Of a stretch of DNA of 64,000 bases, positions 11,601-22,780 are shown in pieces. Origin of the DNA: Lytechinus pictus (lineage: Eukaryota > Echinodermata > Echinoidea > Temnopleuroida > Toxopneustidae); assembly GCF_037042905.1 (NCBI RefSeq), contig NC_087247.1, positions 74,260,420 through 74,324,419 on the forward strand, read 5' to 3'. The translations under genes and the position numbers were made by a program. Numbering within the stretch: the stretch's first letter is position 1; each line of letters starts with the position of its first letter. Under the pieces are notes generated by a model. That model was not told where the DNA came from, made no database searches, and saw only the letters and a list, made by a program, of their open reading frames with translations.

Positions 11601-12000
11601 TATAGAGTACCGAAGTGTGACGTCATAAATTTTCACTTTTTGCATTTCAGCGTTTTGTATACCATATTTTGGTAGATCATGATGAAAAAACACCACAGCC
11701 CAAATTTGGTGGGAATCAGTCCATGGGGCCCCAAGATATGACTTCATGAATACATAATTAGCCCCATTGAAGTCAGTGTATTATTGGTCTGGTTCTAAAT
11801 GGTAGGAACCAGGCCAATAATACATTGACTTCAATGGGGCTAATTATGTATTCATGAAGTCATATCTCAGACCCCCATGGACCGATTCTCACCAAATTTT
11901 AGTAGTGGGGGTTCTTCATCATGCCCTACCAAAATATGGTATCAAAAATGCTGAAATACAAAAAAAGTTTTTTGTGACCTCATCACTTTGGTACTCTATA
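11601..12000. mobile_element. Palindromic MITE inside tRNA array unit 1
   Basis: A 392-bp fold-back insertion (11605-11996) has ends GAGTACCGAAGTG and, in reverse complement, GAGTACCAAAGTG. The arms pair almost throughout, with a central loop near 11790-11812. It is flanked by TATA on each side, whereas units 2 and 3 have a single TATA at the same point (12402-12405, 12735-12738). The empty site is thus visible. The duplication is TA (mariner-like) or TATA. Confidence 0.85.
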
Positions 12001-12270
12001 CCAATTATAATTTCCTTTGTCGGGTGAAGGTGGGTTTCGAACAATGACAAGCCGCCATGCTTCAGCTGGATCAAAGCTATTGCTTTGATACAGTACACGT
12101 ATGGGAGAAAGTATACAAATGAGTAAAGTTATACATGTACAACAGCTTTGGCAACTCTTTTATTCAAATATTGTAAAGAAATGGATGAAGAGAACAATGG
12201 TAGGCGTAGCTTAAATCAAGGTTCCCCAGAGCTATCTACCCTTTGGAAAAATTGGTGATGCCGAAAAAAT

Positions 12271-12341
12271 GTCTCTGCCGGGAATCGAACCCGGGCCCCC
12301 AGCTTTGAACGCCGGTGCCTTAACCACTAGACCACAGAGAC
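12271..12341 (-). tRNA. tRNA gene with anticodon UCA (opal), copy 2
   Basis: Identical over all 71 nt to the copy at 11470-11540, in the same orientation and the same flanking context (ATTTTTTCGG after the 3' end). This unit lacks the palindromic insertion found in unit 1. Confidence 0.8.
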
Positions 12342-12798
12342 GGGTTAGTGGCTAGGGCGACCCCGATCCGATTGACCATCAGATAGACAGATTTTCGACA
12401 CTATACTAATTATAATTTCCTTTGTCGGGTGAAGGTGGGTTTCGAACAATGACAAGCCGCCATGCTTCAGCTGGATCAAAGCTATTGCTTTGATACAGTA
12501 CACGTATGGGAGAAAGTATACAAATGAGTAAAGTTATCCCGGCAGAGACATTTTTTCGGCATCACCAATTTTTCCAAAGGGTAGATAGCTCTGGGGAACC
12601 TTGATTTAAGCTACGCCTACCATTGTTCTCTTCATCCATTTCTTTACAATATTTAAATAAAAGAGTTGCCAAAGCTGTTGTACATGTATAACTTTACTCA
12701 TTTGTATCATTTATATAAAGGAAATTATAATTGGTATAGTGTCGAAAATCTGTCTATCTGACGGTCAATCGGATCGGGGTCGCCCTAGCCACTAACCC

Positions 12799-12869
12799 GT
12801 CTCTGTGGTCTAGTGGTTAAGGCACCGGCGTTCAAAGCTGGGGGCCCGGGTTCGATTCCCGGCAGAGAC
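12799..12869 (+). tRNA. tRNA gene with anticodon UCA (opal), copy 3, inverted
   Basis: The same 71-nt sequence on the opposite strand, again followed by ATTTTTTCGG as Pol III terminator. Stems, loop and UCA anticodon are unchanged. Confidence 0.8.
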
Positions 12870-13000
12870 ATTTTTTCGGCATCACCAATTTTTCCAAAGG
12901 GTAGATAGCTCTGGGGAACCTTGATTTAAGCTACGCCTACCATTGTTCTCTTCATCCATTTCTTTACAATATATATATATATATATATACATATATATAT

Positions 13001-14294
13001 CCATGTTGCTTAAATCTTTTCATGAAGCCTTGATGGTAGAAAGTTCATCCAAACGTTTAATGCAATGGGACTGGATTTATTTTAAGTGATTTAGCAACTA
13101 AATTCAATCAAACTTTGCAGATTAAGTTTTGAAATATTTTCAAAAGAATATGCTCTCTCTGATTGCTGGATTGTCAGTTTGTGTAGTGAGTAAAATGTTT
13201 AAGGCAGTGTTGGTTGCAGTCAAGTGGGTTGCATCTAGTGGCCTGATTAATGATTATGATTATGATGATGATAAAATCCCCATGAAAAGTGTGTACAGGC
13301 ACACGGTCAGATCGAGAAGAAGAGGGAAAGGGAAGCGGGGTGGGGGTGAGTTAGGAGAGAGAGAGAGGGAAGAGAAAGATACACATACACGCACACAGAT
13401 CTAAAAATGGCATTGCATATCACATCTGAATTATCAAATTTATGTCTTAATTTCATAATGATCCTAGTTTAAGTCTGCATCCACTTTTCCTTTCATGTTT
13501 TGTGTTTAATTGTCCACATACTCTCTTTATTCTTCTCTTCACTTTGTACACAGAATTGCTAGATTCAAAATAAATCATAGAAGACTATCGTCTAATTATT
13601 GAGTGCATGTGCGTAGTCCCCAAGACAACTTTTATTTTGATAAAATTATTCCAGTGTGAAAAATAGTTAAACATTCCATTCAAGTGGTATATAACATTAA
13701 GATTTGAAATGAAAGTCATATAATTTTTCTTTTGCTCACATCAACATAATTTCTGCTACATTCATTCAAATTAACATTTTTTATTTCTTCTTAAACCATC
13801 CATAAAAATATTCACACCATCATATGATTTTGTACGAGACATCCATATACAATTGAAATGTAATATCTAGTTCACATCAGTATGTGCGTACGACATAGCT
13901 TAAAATCGCACTGCATTTAGAGATAATTGTCACGATGGGGTATACATTTTTTTTTAATAATTCCATGATATATTGATCATAAATTTCATATGTAATTTTG
14001 CGTGAAACACAATGACAGACATCATTTCGTTATTTATGCTCTACACTAAACCCTTAAAAAATTGCCAAACTGTCAGCAAAGTAAACTAAGAGCCCCTGAG
14101 TGGCAACAAATTTTATGTATACGAGATCACTTCTCCCATTACATTTGCGCTCACAGATATCTCTGAATAAATTATAAATTCCAACCAAATGCAAAATGCC
14201 ATAGCAACAAATTTTCATATACTGTGTTTCCTATCAATTACCATTAATCAAAGACCTATTCTGTCATTAAAAAGAAAAGTGCCACAATTTAGGC
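13001..14294. other. Spacer, no supported gene
   Basis: A 91-residue open frame (13129-13404) runs into purine-rich GAGAGA sequence and shows no domain. Nothing else recognised. Confidence 0.4.
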
Positions 14295-14897
14295 TTAAAG
14301 GACAAGTCCACCCCAACAAAAAGATGATTTGAATAAAAGGAGAAATATCCAACAAGCATAACGCTGAAAATTTCATCAAAATCGGATGTAAAATAAGATA
14401 GTTATGATATTTTAAAGTTTCGCTTAATTTCACAAAACAGTTATATGCACATCCTGGTCGGTATGTAAATGAGGAGACTGATGACGTCATCCACTCACTA
14501 TTTCTTTTGTATTTTATTATAAAAAAATATTCTAATTTTATCCTCATTGTCCAGTGAAACATTGATTAATTCCTCCATGATAATGTGGAATTAGCAATGT
14601 TTAATACCATATGGTTCAGTCAACTTGGTCCTTATTGCCGAATCTGTATATGAAATATTTTATAATTCAAACAAGAAAACACAAATGAAATAGTGAGTGA
14701 GGGACATCATGGACTTTCTCATTTGCATGCAACTGGGTTGTGCATATCACTGTTATGTGAAAAATAAGTGGAACTTATAAGTGTCATAACTTTCTTAGTT
14801 TACATCCGATTTTGATGACATTTTCAGCGTTTATGCTAGTTTGATTTTTCTCTATATATTCAAATCAATATTTTTCTGGGGTAGACTTGACCTTTAA
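14295..14897. mobile_element. TTAA-flanked fold-back MITE, copy 2
   Basis: The left end is TTAA then AGGACAAGTCCACCCCAACA. The right end, in reverse complement, is TTAA-flanked AGGTCAAGTCTACCCCAGAA. TTAA is present on both sides (14295-14298, 14894-14897). It is the best-preserved of three family members, about 600 bp and non-coding. Confidence 0.8.
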
Positions 14898-16386
14898 CAT
14901 CGAATGAAAATCAAGGTTTTCATACAAGTTATCAAGAATCGACAGTGGCATAAGTTATCATTAATTTCAAGTCAACAGGGCCCTGATATAGGTTAAATAA
15001 TTCCTAACATGTTTACTACATTCATTCTTCTCTTTCAATTCTCTACAACTTTTCTACACGATTGAAACTACTTGTATCAAAATCATATTTTGATTCACAT
15101 GATAGATGTCAATATGAAATATGAACATTAATTGAGTAAACTCACTAACCGCAACATAAACCTGCCATTTTAAGTACAAGATGGATATATTAGTCTTGAA
15201 TGATTTGTCTGCTACAAACTTGGCTATCAAAATATCATAGCATGGAAGGTTCCAATATGCATGGCCCTGAAAATCAGTTGACAAACAAAGATAAAAGTAT
15301 TGCTATTGACGGAGATTTTTTTTTTCTGACAACCCCTGATTTATTTAAAAATCGCTCCCAGGGCCGTGCCAATGTGGCTACCAAATTGTACCGTTGATAA
15401 TTTAGACTAATAAAAATCCACGTTGAATGAGTTATTTTGTCTAAGCATATATATTTTACAGTCAAATATTTTCCATGAACAAACATGAATAACACGTATG
15501 CAATGATTGTATGATTGAAAACCAAATACATGAAAAATATTGCACATTAATCGAGTTAAATTCTCTTTATGGCACGAGACCTTACTCTCTTGGTTGGATA
15601 CAAGGATCTGTTTTTTTTTTTATTATTATTTGATTTTTTTTTCTCAACATGTGGTAAATTTTAAATTTATAACTCATGTCACACTTAGTTTTATCAAAAT
15701 ATTAATACAAGCAGTATTGATCAAGAGAAAACGGTCACTTGGATTCTATTCACTTGTTAGAGAACATAATGTACGCCTTTGAAATTTATGGATTTGACTA
15801 AAATATGGTTTTGAAAGAAATCAACATGAAAACTGTCAATCTGAGGCTAGATGGTGCTGTGCGATGAAAGTTACTCGATCGGTGTTAAGTGTGGACATGA
15901 TTTATCTTATTTTTATTCTTTTAAGTCCAAAAACTTAGTTTCCCAATCACACCATATCACTGTTTGAGAATTCACTAATAGAAAATTGTACATATATATA
16001 TCCGTACATATAATGTTGATATTACGACAGAGGATTCTTTGAAACTTTGTAGTTCTCATATTATTGGAAAATCAAATTCAGTGTTGCCACTGTAGCCAAA
16101 CTATTTTTTTTTTAATTACTCCTGTTAATCAAACATCAGGATAAACCATTTTCACAAGCTGCATTAACTGCATGACTACGGTGAAACTTAGCGTTTTAAT
16201 ACTGTCTTGATCATATTTTATAAAACATGGTGTACTAGGCTGTGAAATACTTGATATTGGTCACCAAGCAAGTTGTACGATGCATCTCGTGGGTGAATGT
16301 CAGCCCCAATATGACACTTAGATGTTAAATCAGATTACGGACAATCACAATATTCGTCTAAGAAATCCTTAAAGTTGTATGTACAT
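14898..16386. other. Spacer downstream of the orphan gene
   Basis: AT-rich. Open frames of 65-85 residues overlap on both strands without domains. Short T-tracts and TA tracts (near 16000) only. Confidence 0.4.
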
Positions 16387-16392
16387 TTTATT
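16387..16392 (-). promoter_or_regulatory. Candidate poly(A) signal of the orphan gene
   Basis: AATAAA on the minus strand lies about 140 nt past the stop codon of the 588-residue frame. Position and sequence fit; cleavage is not shown. Confidence 0.5.
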
Positions 16393-16529
16393 TGTAATGG
16401 CACTTTTGACTATCTCTGGAATGGCTAGATTAAAGGAACTTTGTGTTCAATGCAAAGCTGAACAAATTTTATATTGACATTACTTCATGCTAAAAATATG
16501 AAAATCACAATATTTTCGAGAAGTATACC

Positions 16530-18296
16530 TTAATTCAGCTTCCATAGGGTGAAAAGTGGCGACTTGTGTACAATTTTGTGTCTCATTTTGAGAGGGTTGA
16601 GTATTTTCCAGTTAGGAGTTGGGGTTCCATAGTTGGTGTTAAAGTCGGGTGGTACGCTAGCGGCCATTTTCTGCCTCATAACTTTGAATGTATTTTTAAT
16701 ATTATCTTCTTTGTCTTTCAGCATACGATCACGATTAGAACCCTTAGTTGGTCGACGGACAGAAAGCATTACTTCTAGATCAGTATAATCTGGCTTCTCC
16801 TCGATGACTTTTCTTTCCGTAACGACATCGGCAAGTATTTCAGATGGTGTTGGACTTGGTGGTGAGACTGGTAATCTTCGTGTTTGATTCCAAGACCCAT
16901 CATCGGCTGTCCGAAAGACAGGCGATATCGAAGGTTGATGGGTTGCTCGAGATCGCGTTTCACTCGCTATGCGGTAATATTCGTCAATCGTAGCAGCATC
17001 GTCAGCTATCGTGGACGATTGTCTGCGGAGATGAAGTGGTCGATGAAATATGCAGTCTGTCACCTGGCAAGATTTCCCCGTGCAAGCTTCGACAGTAGTT
17101 GCACGTTGGAGTTCGTCTTCAGAAAATTCGGCAGTCATCGAAACATCAAATGACTCTTCCTCGGGTTTGGCTTCAAGACCCTGAGGCTGTGGTCGTCGCT
17201 TTAGTTTGAGTTTTGATCGTTTGAAAGTTAGTGGAATATCTTCTTCTTCTTCGCAATGGCTTGATAGTTTAATGTGTGGAGTGTCCGATTTCATATTGGA
17301 ATCTTCGCTCACCTCAGATTTATCAGTAATTTGTCTCTTAAACTGCATTAATTTCTCATGTCTATCAACTTTATTCGTTTTCAACCCTGGTTTCTGTGAT
17401 TTAGAGTTAGATGACGATAGATGGTCAACTCCTTTTGTATCCGTGGATTTGGATCCTTGATGTGTGGTGTTTGATTTAGTTGATTTTCGTGCTCCCTGTG
17501 ATGAACCTTTACCCGATGTAATGAAAATAGCTCGTCCAGGTGTAATCGTATCTGCCCTTGAATCCTCACCGATATCGTCACCAACGGAAGAAATCAAACT
17601 TTTATTTGTAGCGCTATCAACTCGACTATCTGTACCTGTTGCTACTGTGTAGTTGGACAAAGAAACATCATCCAAGAACAACCCAGTATCCCAAGCAACA
17701 CGCCCTTGTGGTTTTGGTGTCTTAGAAGGACTGGATATCAATGGTGAAAATATTCTCCGGTTACCTTCAGAATCAAATCTATAATAAGAATTGAGAGCCT
17801 TGTTAGCCTTGTCCTTATCAAGTCTTTCAACACTTCCTCTCTTCGTACGAGCTCTGAAGGCATACTCATCGAATTCTTTTGACATCTTTTTCGTCGAATA
17901 CCTACTTTGCGAGCGTTTATGTCGTCTAACTGCGCCAGCACTTTTTGTCACCAATAAATCGTTATCGTCCTCATATTGCTCTATATTCTCACCAGTCCCT
18001 TCTCGTTGTCGAATTGCGTCCTCCTGCTCAGAGTTCAAACGTTTCAAGAGCTTTTCTATCTCTGCAACTTCTTTGTCGATTTGCAAGAGTCTTCTGCTTT
18101 TGCTATCATCCAGAGACTTCAAAAACTTGAAAAGCTGTCTCTCATCGAGTTTCTTGGCTCTCACGGTATGTTGGAGAGCTTGTTTTTGGCTCGTCACCCT
18201 TATATCACCCAAGTTCTTCGAGTGTTTGGTAGGAGCTCTTGGTCGATTCCCTCCCTCACTACGACTCAAGCGAGATATTGGTTTGTCTACAGTCAT
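16530..18296 (-). CDS. Single-exon 588-residue protein of unknown function
   Basis: I do not recognise this protein. The frame is uninterrupted for 1.77 kb in AT-rich surroundings, with balanced amino-acid use, so it is very likely coding. It is hydrophilic, rich in Ser, Lys, Arg, Asp and Glu, and probably largely disordered. A heptad-like helical stretch at about residues 48-98 (core LLQIDKEVAEIEKLLKRL) suggests a coiled coil. A Cys/His group at C405, C410, C415, H418, H422 could bind metal, but matches no motif I know. Pro-rich segments occur at 183-197 and 475-485. No signal peptide or membrane segment is seen. The first ATG of the frame is used. The upstream 500 bp hold no competing gene. 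A structural or cytoskeletal role is only a guess. Confidence 0.75.
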   Translation of the reverse strand: MTVDKPISRLSRSEGGNRPRAPTKHSKNLGDIRVTSQKQALQHTVRAKKLDERQLFKFLKSLDDSKSRRLLQIDKEVAEIEKLLKRLNSEQEDAIRQREGTGENIEQYEDDNDLLVTKSAGAVRRHKRSQSRYSTKKMSKEFDEYAFRARTKRGSVERLDKDKANKALNSYYRFDSEGNRRIFSPLISSPSKTPKPQGRVAWDTGLFLDDVSLSNYTVATGTDSRVDSATNKSLISSVGDDIGEDSRADTITPGRAIFITSGKGSSQGARKSTKSNTTHQGSKSTDTKGVDHLSSSNSKSQKPGLKTNKVDRHEKLMQFKRQITDKSEVSEDSNMKSDTPHIKLSSHCEEEEDIPLTFKRSKLKLKRRPQPQGLEAKPEEESFDVSMTAEFSEDELQRATTVEACTGKSCQVTDCIFHRPLHLRRQSSTIADDAATIDEYYRIASETRSRATHQPSISPVFRTADDGSWNQTRRLPVSPPSPTPSEILADVVTERKVIEEKPDYTDLEVMLSVRRPTKGSNRDRMLKDKEDNIKNTFKVMRQKMAASVPPDFNTNYGTPTPNWKILNPLKMRHKIVHKSPLFTLWKLN

Positions 18297-18359
18297 TGTG
18301 TCTTTTCTTTCTCGTTTATCACTCAGCCAATACCAAGCACAAAGGGATAGTTAATAAGC

Positions 18360-19494
18360 TGTAGATCACTTATTGTCCTCAAAGCGCCTTCCAGAGAAAT
18401 ATATCCGACTGAAGAGTGTGTCTTAATAGAAAATGCTGAAACTAATCCCTTGTTTACGCCTCGGTTCTCATCTCATTCAATAGCCAAATTACTTGAGGGG
18501 GTAAAACTTACCCTAGTGACCCCTGTGAAAATCTTCAAAAATCCTTTCTGTCCACGTTATGTGAAATAGTTTGTGTGTTGCCCTTCGGGTAAAGGATCTA
18601 AAAGTATGTCTTAAAAGACACTAATTAGCTTTCGTTCCCAAAAGTATATCATTCGGCATAATAAACTCGATGGAAGTTATTTCATGGTCGTTAAAGTTTC
18701 TTTCCACTCTCAACATGCTCAATATTCATCAGGAGACGCTCCGTTTTAAGATAATCTAATCCGATTTAAAGCTGAAAGGAACATTACGATAGTAGATTCG
18801 TAAACTTTCCCAGTGTATACGTTTACGTTGTCCTTGTGTAATGATCAAGGAGACTGGTGGCAGTGGCATCTGCAAAGAAATAAATACACAAAGCAACGAA
18901 AAATCATTATAAATCACCTGGAATATACTCACAGGAGCGTCTACAGTTGCAGGGCTGACTGCACTCTATGGTTTTTCACGAAATTGAGGAGGAGAAAAAA
19001 GATAAGTGAGAAGATCAGGGAAGAGAAAAAATTATGTCATGTCGCGTTATTATTCCCTATAATTCGATTATACAATGTAATTTTTCATCTATACGACATC
19101 ATGAAATGGGGTGAAATGATCCAAATCAATTAGCCGATACGGTAATCATGGTATAACGAATTGTCTTATCAAAATAGTGTGTTAAGTTCTATAGTCGCAT
19201 AATTTGATAAAAAAATACTTGCACGTACCTGACCTATCACAATCAGGGACTTACTAGTGACTGATCTTAGTTTCTTGCCATGCAGGCCGGTTTGCATCAT
19301 ATATTTCTATTATCGTGATAATGGAAGTCACGATAAATGATCGTTATTAGAATATTTGAATCGTTTGCTTCTCGGGTATTTCTATTTGTATACCAATATA
19401 TTTCGATAACTGAAGAGATAATCATCTTCTGCAGGTTTCATAGTCCGATTTGATAGATAATGGATAATCAGGATTCTTGTCTATGTAAACCTTG
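18360..19494. other. Upstream region of the orphan gene
   Basis: Non-coding, more even in base composition than the far spacers. The promoter and 5' UTR of the minus-strand gene should lie here, but I see no clear TATA box or initiator. Confidence 0.4.
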
Positions 19495-19502
19495 GTGCTT
19501 CA

Positions 19503-19767
19503 CAGGGGCGGAAATCTCTCCCAATAGGTAGGGGGGACAAAAAGCTGGAAATGGAAAATTTGACAAGCAAAAAAAAAAAAAAAAAAAAGTTATCATCCCC
19601 AAAGTAAGGTCATCTCGTCCTAAAATACGTGTTTTATTTCGATTTTGAATAATGTGTTTCTTACCATCATAAAAGACCACAAATAGTAGGTGGGGACATT
19701 TGATATTGTGTCCCCCTATACTATTTTGAGTAGGAGGGGGCCGTCCCCCCTGGGATTTTCGCCCATG
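19503..19767. mobile_element. 265-bp hAT-like MITE
   Basis: Ends CAGGGGCGGAAAT and, in reverse complement, CATGGGCGAAAAT, flanked by an exact 8-bp duplication GTGCTTCA (19495-19502 and 19768-19775). The interior holds an A19 tract and C/G runs, and no coding frame. Confidence 0.85.
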
Positions 19768-19775
19768 GTGCTTCA

Positions 19776-21600
19776 TGAAACTGTTCATAAGTTTAATGAG
19801 CCACTTTAGGAACGACTGTTATCCTTTCTTGTGGTAATTCACACCTAATTTCCTTTGACGTTGGGGTCACTCACAAGAAAGCGTCATCATTCGTTCGTAA
19901 AGTGGCTCGTTACTTACGAACAGCTTTATGGAACACCAGAGGTGAAGACCTTTGGATATTAATGCAAAGTACAATTCATGTTTGGATTTTCCGAAGTTCA
20001 TTTATTTATATTTTGAACGCGGGGGGAGATGTGATTTAAACAGGATGAAATAAATGTTGTTTCATAGTTTTCGTTTATGATAAAATGGACCGAACTTTCA
20101 AGATACCCCTAGAGAATATATTTCGACTCATTCTTTATCAAGGCCCATCATCGATCGTTATCATATCAAAATTCTTGAAATCAAACGGTAAAAAATTCTC
20201 CTAATGACTTATAGGACAATCAGATTAATCTCTGACTTATTATATATAAAAAAAACCCATAAAACCCCCATATTATCATGATTATCTGATATATCATGAC
20301 GTGATCTGATGTAAATGTAATGTAATATTTTCAGCTCATTGCGGGTTAAGCCTGTAATTATATCAAGTTCTGCCTATGATGATTTATCCCGAATACAGAC
20401 TGTGTTGTTTTCGAGTTAATCATCCGTGCAAAGAGGATGGGTTGTCTTCAGTTGTATATCCTATTTCTATTATGAGTTTGTACAATAATTTTCCCCATTT
20501 CTTTCTGAATATTATTTCATGTTATCTTTGCGCCGTACAATCATAATGACATTGTTCACAAAACTGTATAAACAGTTTCTATGGAGTTATTTAAAAGAAA
20601 TCAGAAGGCTAGATTGGTCCTAAATTTTAAAGTAAAAATTGTGGAAAAGTTAACGGAATCGATGGTAATGCTTTACATTATATGATGCAACTATTGGCCT
20701 GTTACTTTGATGGACCTTCGTGATCTCCATTCACTTAATGATTGTTTTCTTAAGACTTCATCCATCATTAACCTCAAGCTTTAAAAGAATATAGTTTATT
20801 ATACTCACTTAGACAGATGAAAATGAATATTTCTCCAACCATAGAAAGAAGATGTGTTTCATGTTCATATTAAACGTTACAATTTCACCGTACTATCGTG
20901 TAGTTAGAAGCGCATGAACCTTGGGGTCACAACCAACTTGTACACACTCCGATAAGAACTCCAAACAACAGTGTCAGATAAAACTGTAGACAATAGATCT
21001 AAGTGTAAATGACAAATACTCACAAGTCTAAGACATTTCCCAAGTTGTAAAACTTCTGATCTCGTTAATAATCAAACCCTTCAGAAAGTGGAAACCAGTA
21101 ATCCATTCTAGTGCACGATATGTTCTGCTTTATGTTGATTTTTAATGCTCTCACTGGTAATATTGATGATAAAATAACTTTCCATTGCGGTGTACAGTTA
21201 TATTCAGTAATGCTCTCCTATATGAACAGAGTAGCGTGCGTTGTCATGACAACATCGATTTCCCTCCCTTCTAAAGACCTTTACCTCTCAAAGGAACATA
21301 GACCGAATCGTACAGGTCAATAATCAGACAATGGAGAGATGGGTGTCACAATCTGTTTACCTTTTCACAAGTTGGCTGTAACTTTCTTCACTGTTTGTTT
21401 CTTCACTCAAGACAAATTTGTATAAATATAGTGTGTTACAATGGAAGATTAGGAGAAGACTAGGTAAAACAGGACAGGCACCCTGCCATTCAGGTCATTC
21501 AAACATGATATTAGGGAATTCTGTATTTGTATTTTTTCTATCTAGGAATAAGTTACAAAATAATTTACAACCGCACGTTATGGACAAGGTGTGATACTCG
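19776..21600. other. Spacer, nothing recognised
   Basis: About 1.8 kb without supported exon, RNA or repeat. There is one local inverted pair, ACGAACGATTCTT-type sequence around 19810-19925, where CCACTTTAGGAACGA faces TCGTAAAGTGGCTCGTTAC. Confidence 0.4.
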
Positions 21601-21620
21601 ACACAAAACAATCCAAGAAA

Positions 21621-21942
21621 TTATATTATATTATATTATATTATATTATATTATATTATATTATATTATATTATATTATATTATATTATATTATATTATA
21701 TTATATTATATTATATTATATTATATTATATTATATTATATTATATTATATTATATTATATTACATTATATTATATTATATTATATTATATTATATTATA
21801 TTATATTATATTATATTATATTACATTGTATTATATTATATTACATTATATTATATTATATTATATTATATTATATTATATTATATTATATTATATTATA
21901 TAATATAATATTATATTATATATATATATATATATATTATAT
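21621..21942. repeat. (TTATA)n pentanucleotide satellite, about 320 bp
   Basis: About 60 tandem TTATA units with only a few substitutions (TTACA or TTGTA near 21760-21845), ending in TA repeats. Ile/Leu/Tyr frames of 105-140 residues across it are artefacts. Confidence 0.95.
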
Positions 21943-22139
21943 TACCTAAGAAATATTTACTTTATGAAAAATACTTTGCTTAGGGCCTATGTGTTCATCA
22001 TTCCTGGTGCTCGCATTGTCTGATGTATGAGATATAACATCCCGTTTTCACGTCAATAAACACAAAATATATTTCCTCGCACTTCGAGTTATTATTGTTT
22101 TGTGTAGCGACATATGCTTCTTCTTTATTACTATATACT

Positions 22140-22780
22140 TAAAGTGATCGCCCCCTTAAGGCCTGAATATAAAGAAATTTCCAGTCCGTGCTTACGTTCG
22201 CATTAGTGGATTGGTGAGATATGTCTGCTCTTCATGAATTCCTAAAAACAGTCCTAAAAATGTCCTTTTTTTCTGGTCTGAATATCAAAAATTTTCAGCT
22301 CGCGCTTCGCGCTCGCATCATTTGGTCAGTGAGATACGTATTCCAACCCCCCCCCCCCAAAAAAAAAAGTCAGTAAGCGCTTGGCGCTTGCATTAGGTGA
22401 CTTTGGTAAGATACGTGTTCTGTTCATGAATTCCTCAAAATAGTCCTTAAAATGTCCCTGTTTGCCGTCAATATCTACAAATTTTCAGCTCGCGCTTCGC
22501 TCTCGCATTGCTTGTTTTGTGAGACAGGTACATATCATGATTTAAAAATTTGCTTATAATGTCCCATTTCTAGGTCTAAATATCAAAAATTTTCAGCTCG
22601 AGCTTCGCGCTCGCATTATTTGATAAGTGAGATACATATCTGTTTAATGGCACAGTCCTTAAAATGTCTCTGTTAGGTCAGTATACGTGGTATTTGAACG
22701 CGTTTCGCGCGCCCACTAAGTGATTCAACATTTTTGCTGGTGCCCCCCCCCCCCCCATGCCGTGAGCCACAGTACGCCAC
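22140..22780. repeat. Block of GCTCGCGCTTCGCGCTCGC repeats
   Basis: Units of roughly 90-140 bp carry TTTTCAGCTCGCGCTTCGC, GTGAGATACGT and AAAATGTCC at about 22170-22640. The block ends in a C-tract and ACGCCACTG. The same repeat in reverse orientation fills 8400-8790 of the hAT-like element, so this is probably a truncated relative of it. Confidence 0.7.

Larger units (their letters stand above)
11320..12975. repeat. tRNA-bearing array: two direct units plus one inverted unit
   Basis: The roughly 405-bp unit starts AGTAAAGTTATACATGTACA, carries a tRNA gene near its middle, and ends in GAGAAAGTATACAAATG. Unit 1 (about 11323-12120) is enlarged by a 396-bp insertion. Unit 2 is 12121-12524. A third direct unit breaks off after GAGTAAAGTTAT and joins at about 12538 to an inverted copy that begins inside the tRNA 3' end (CCCGGCAGAGAC). 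A second inverted tRNA follows at 12799-12869. The inverted copy lacks about 115 bp present in the direct ones. TA microsatellites bound the array. Confidence 0.85.

Noticed and set aside
17791-18354. 187-residue plus-strand frame
   Set aside because: Antisense of the 588-residue gene, with serine/leucine bias typical of shadow frames.
21527-21949. 105-140 residue Tyr-Ile-Leu frames
   Set aside because: Pure pentanucleotide repeat, not protein-coding.
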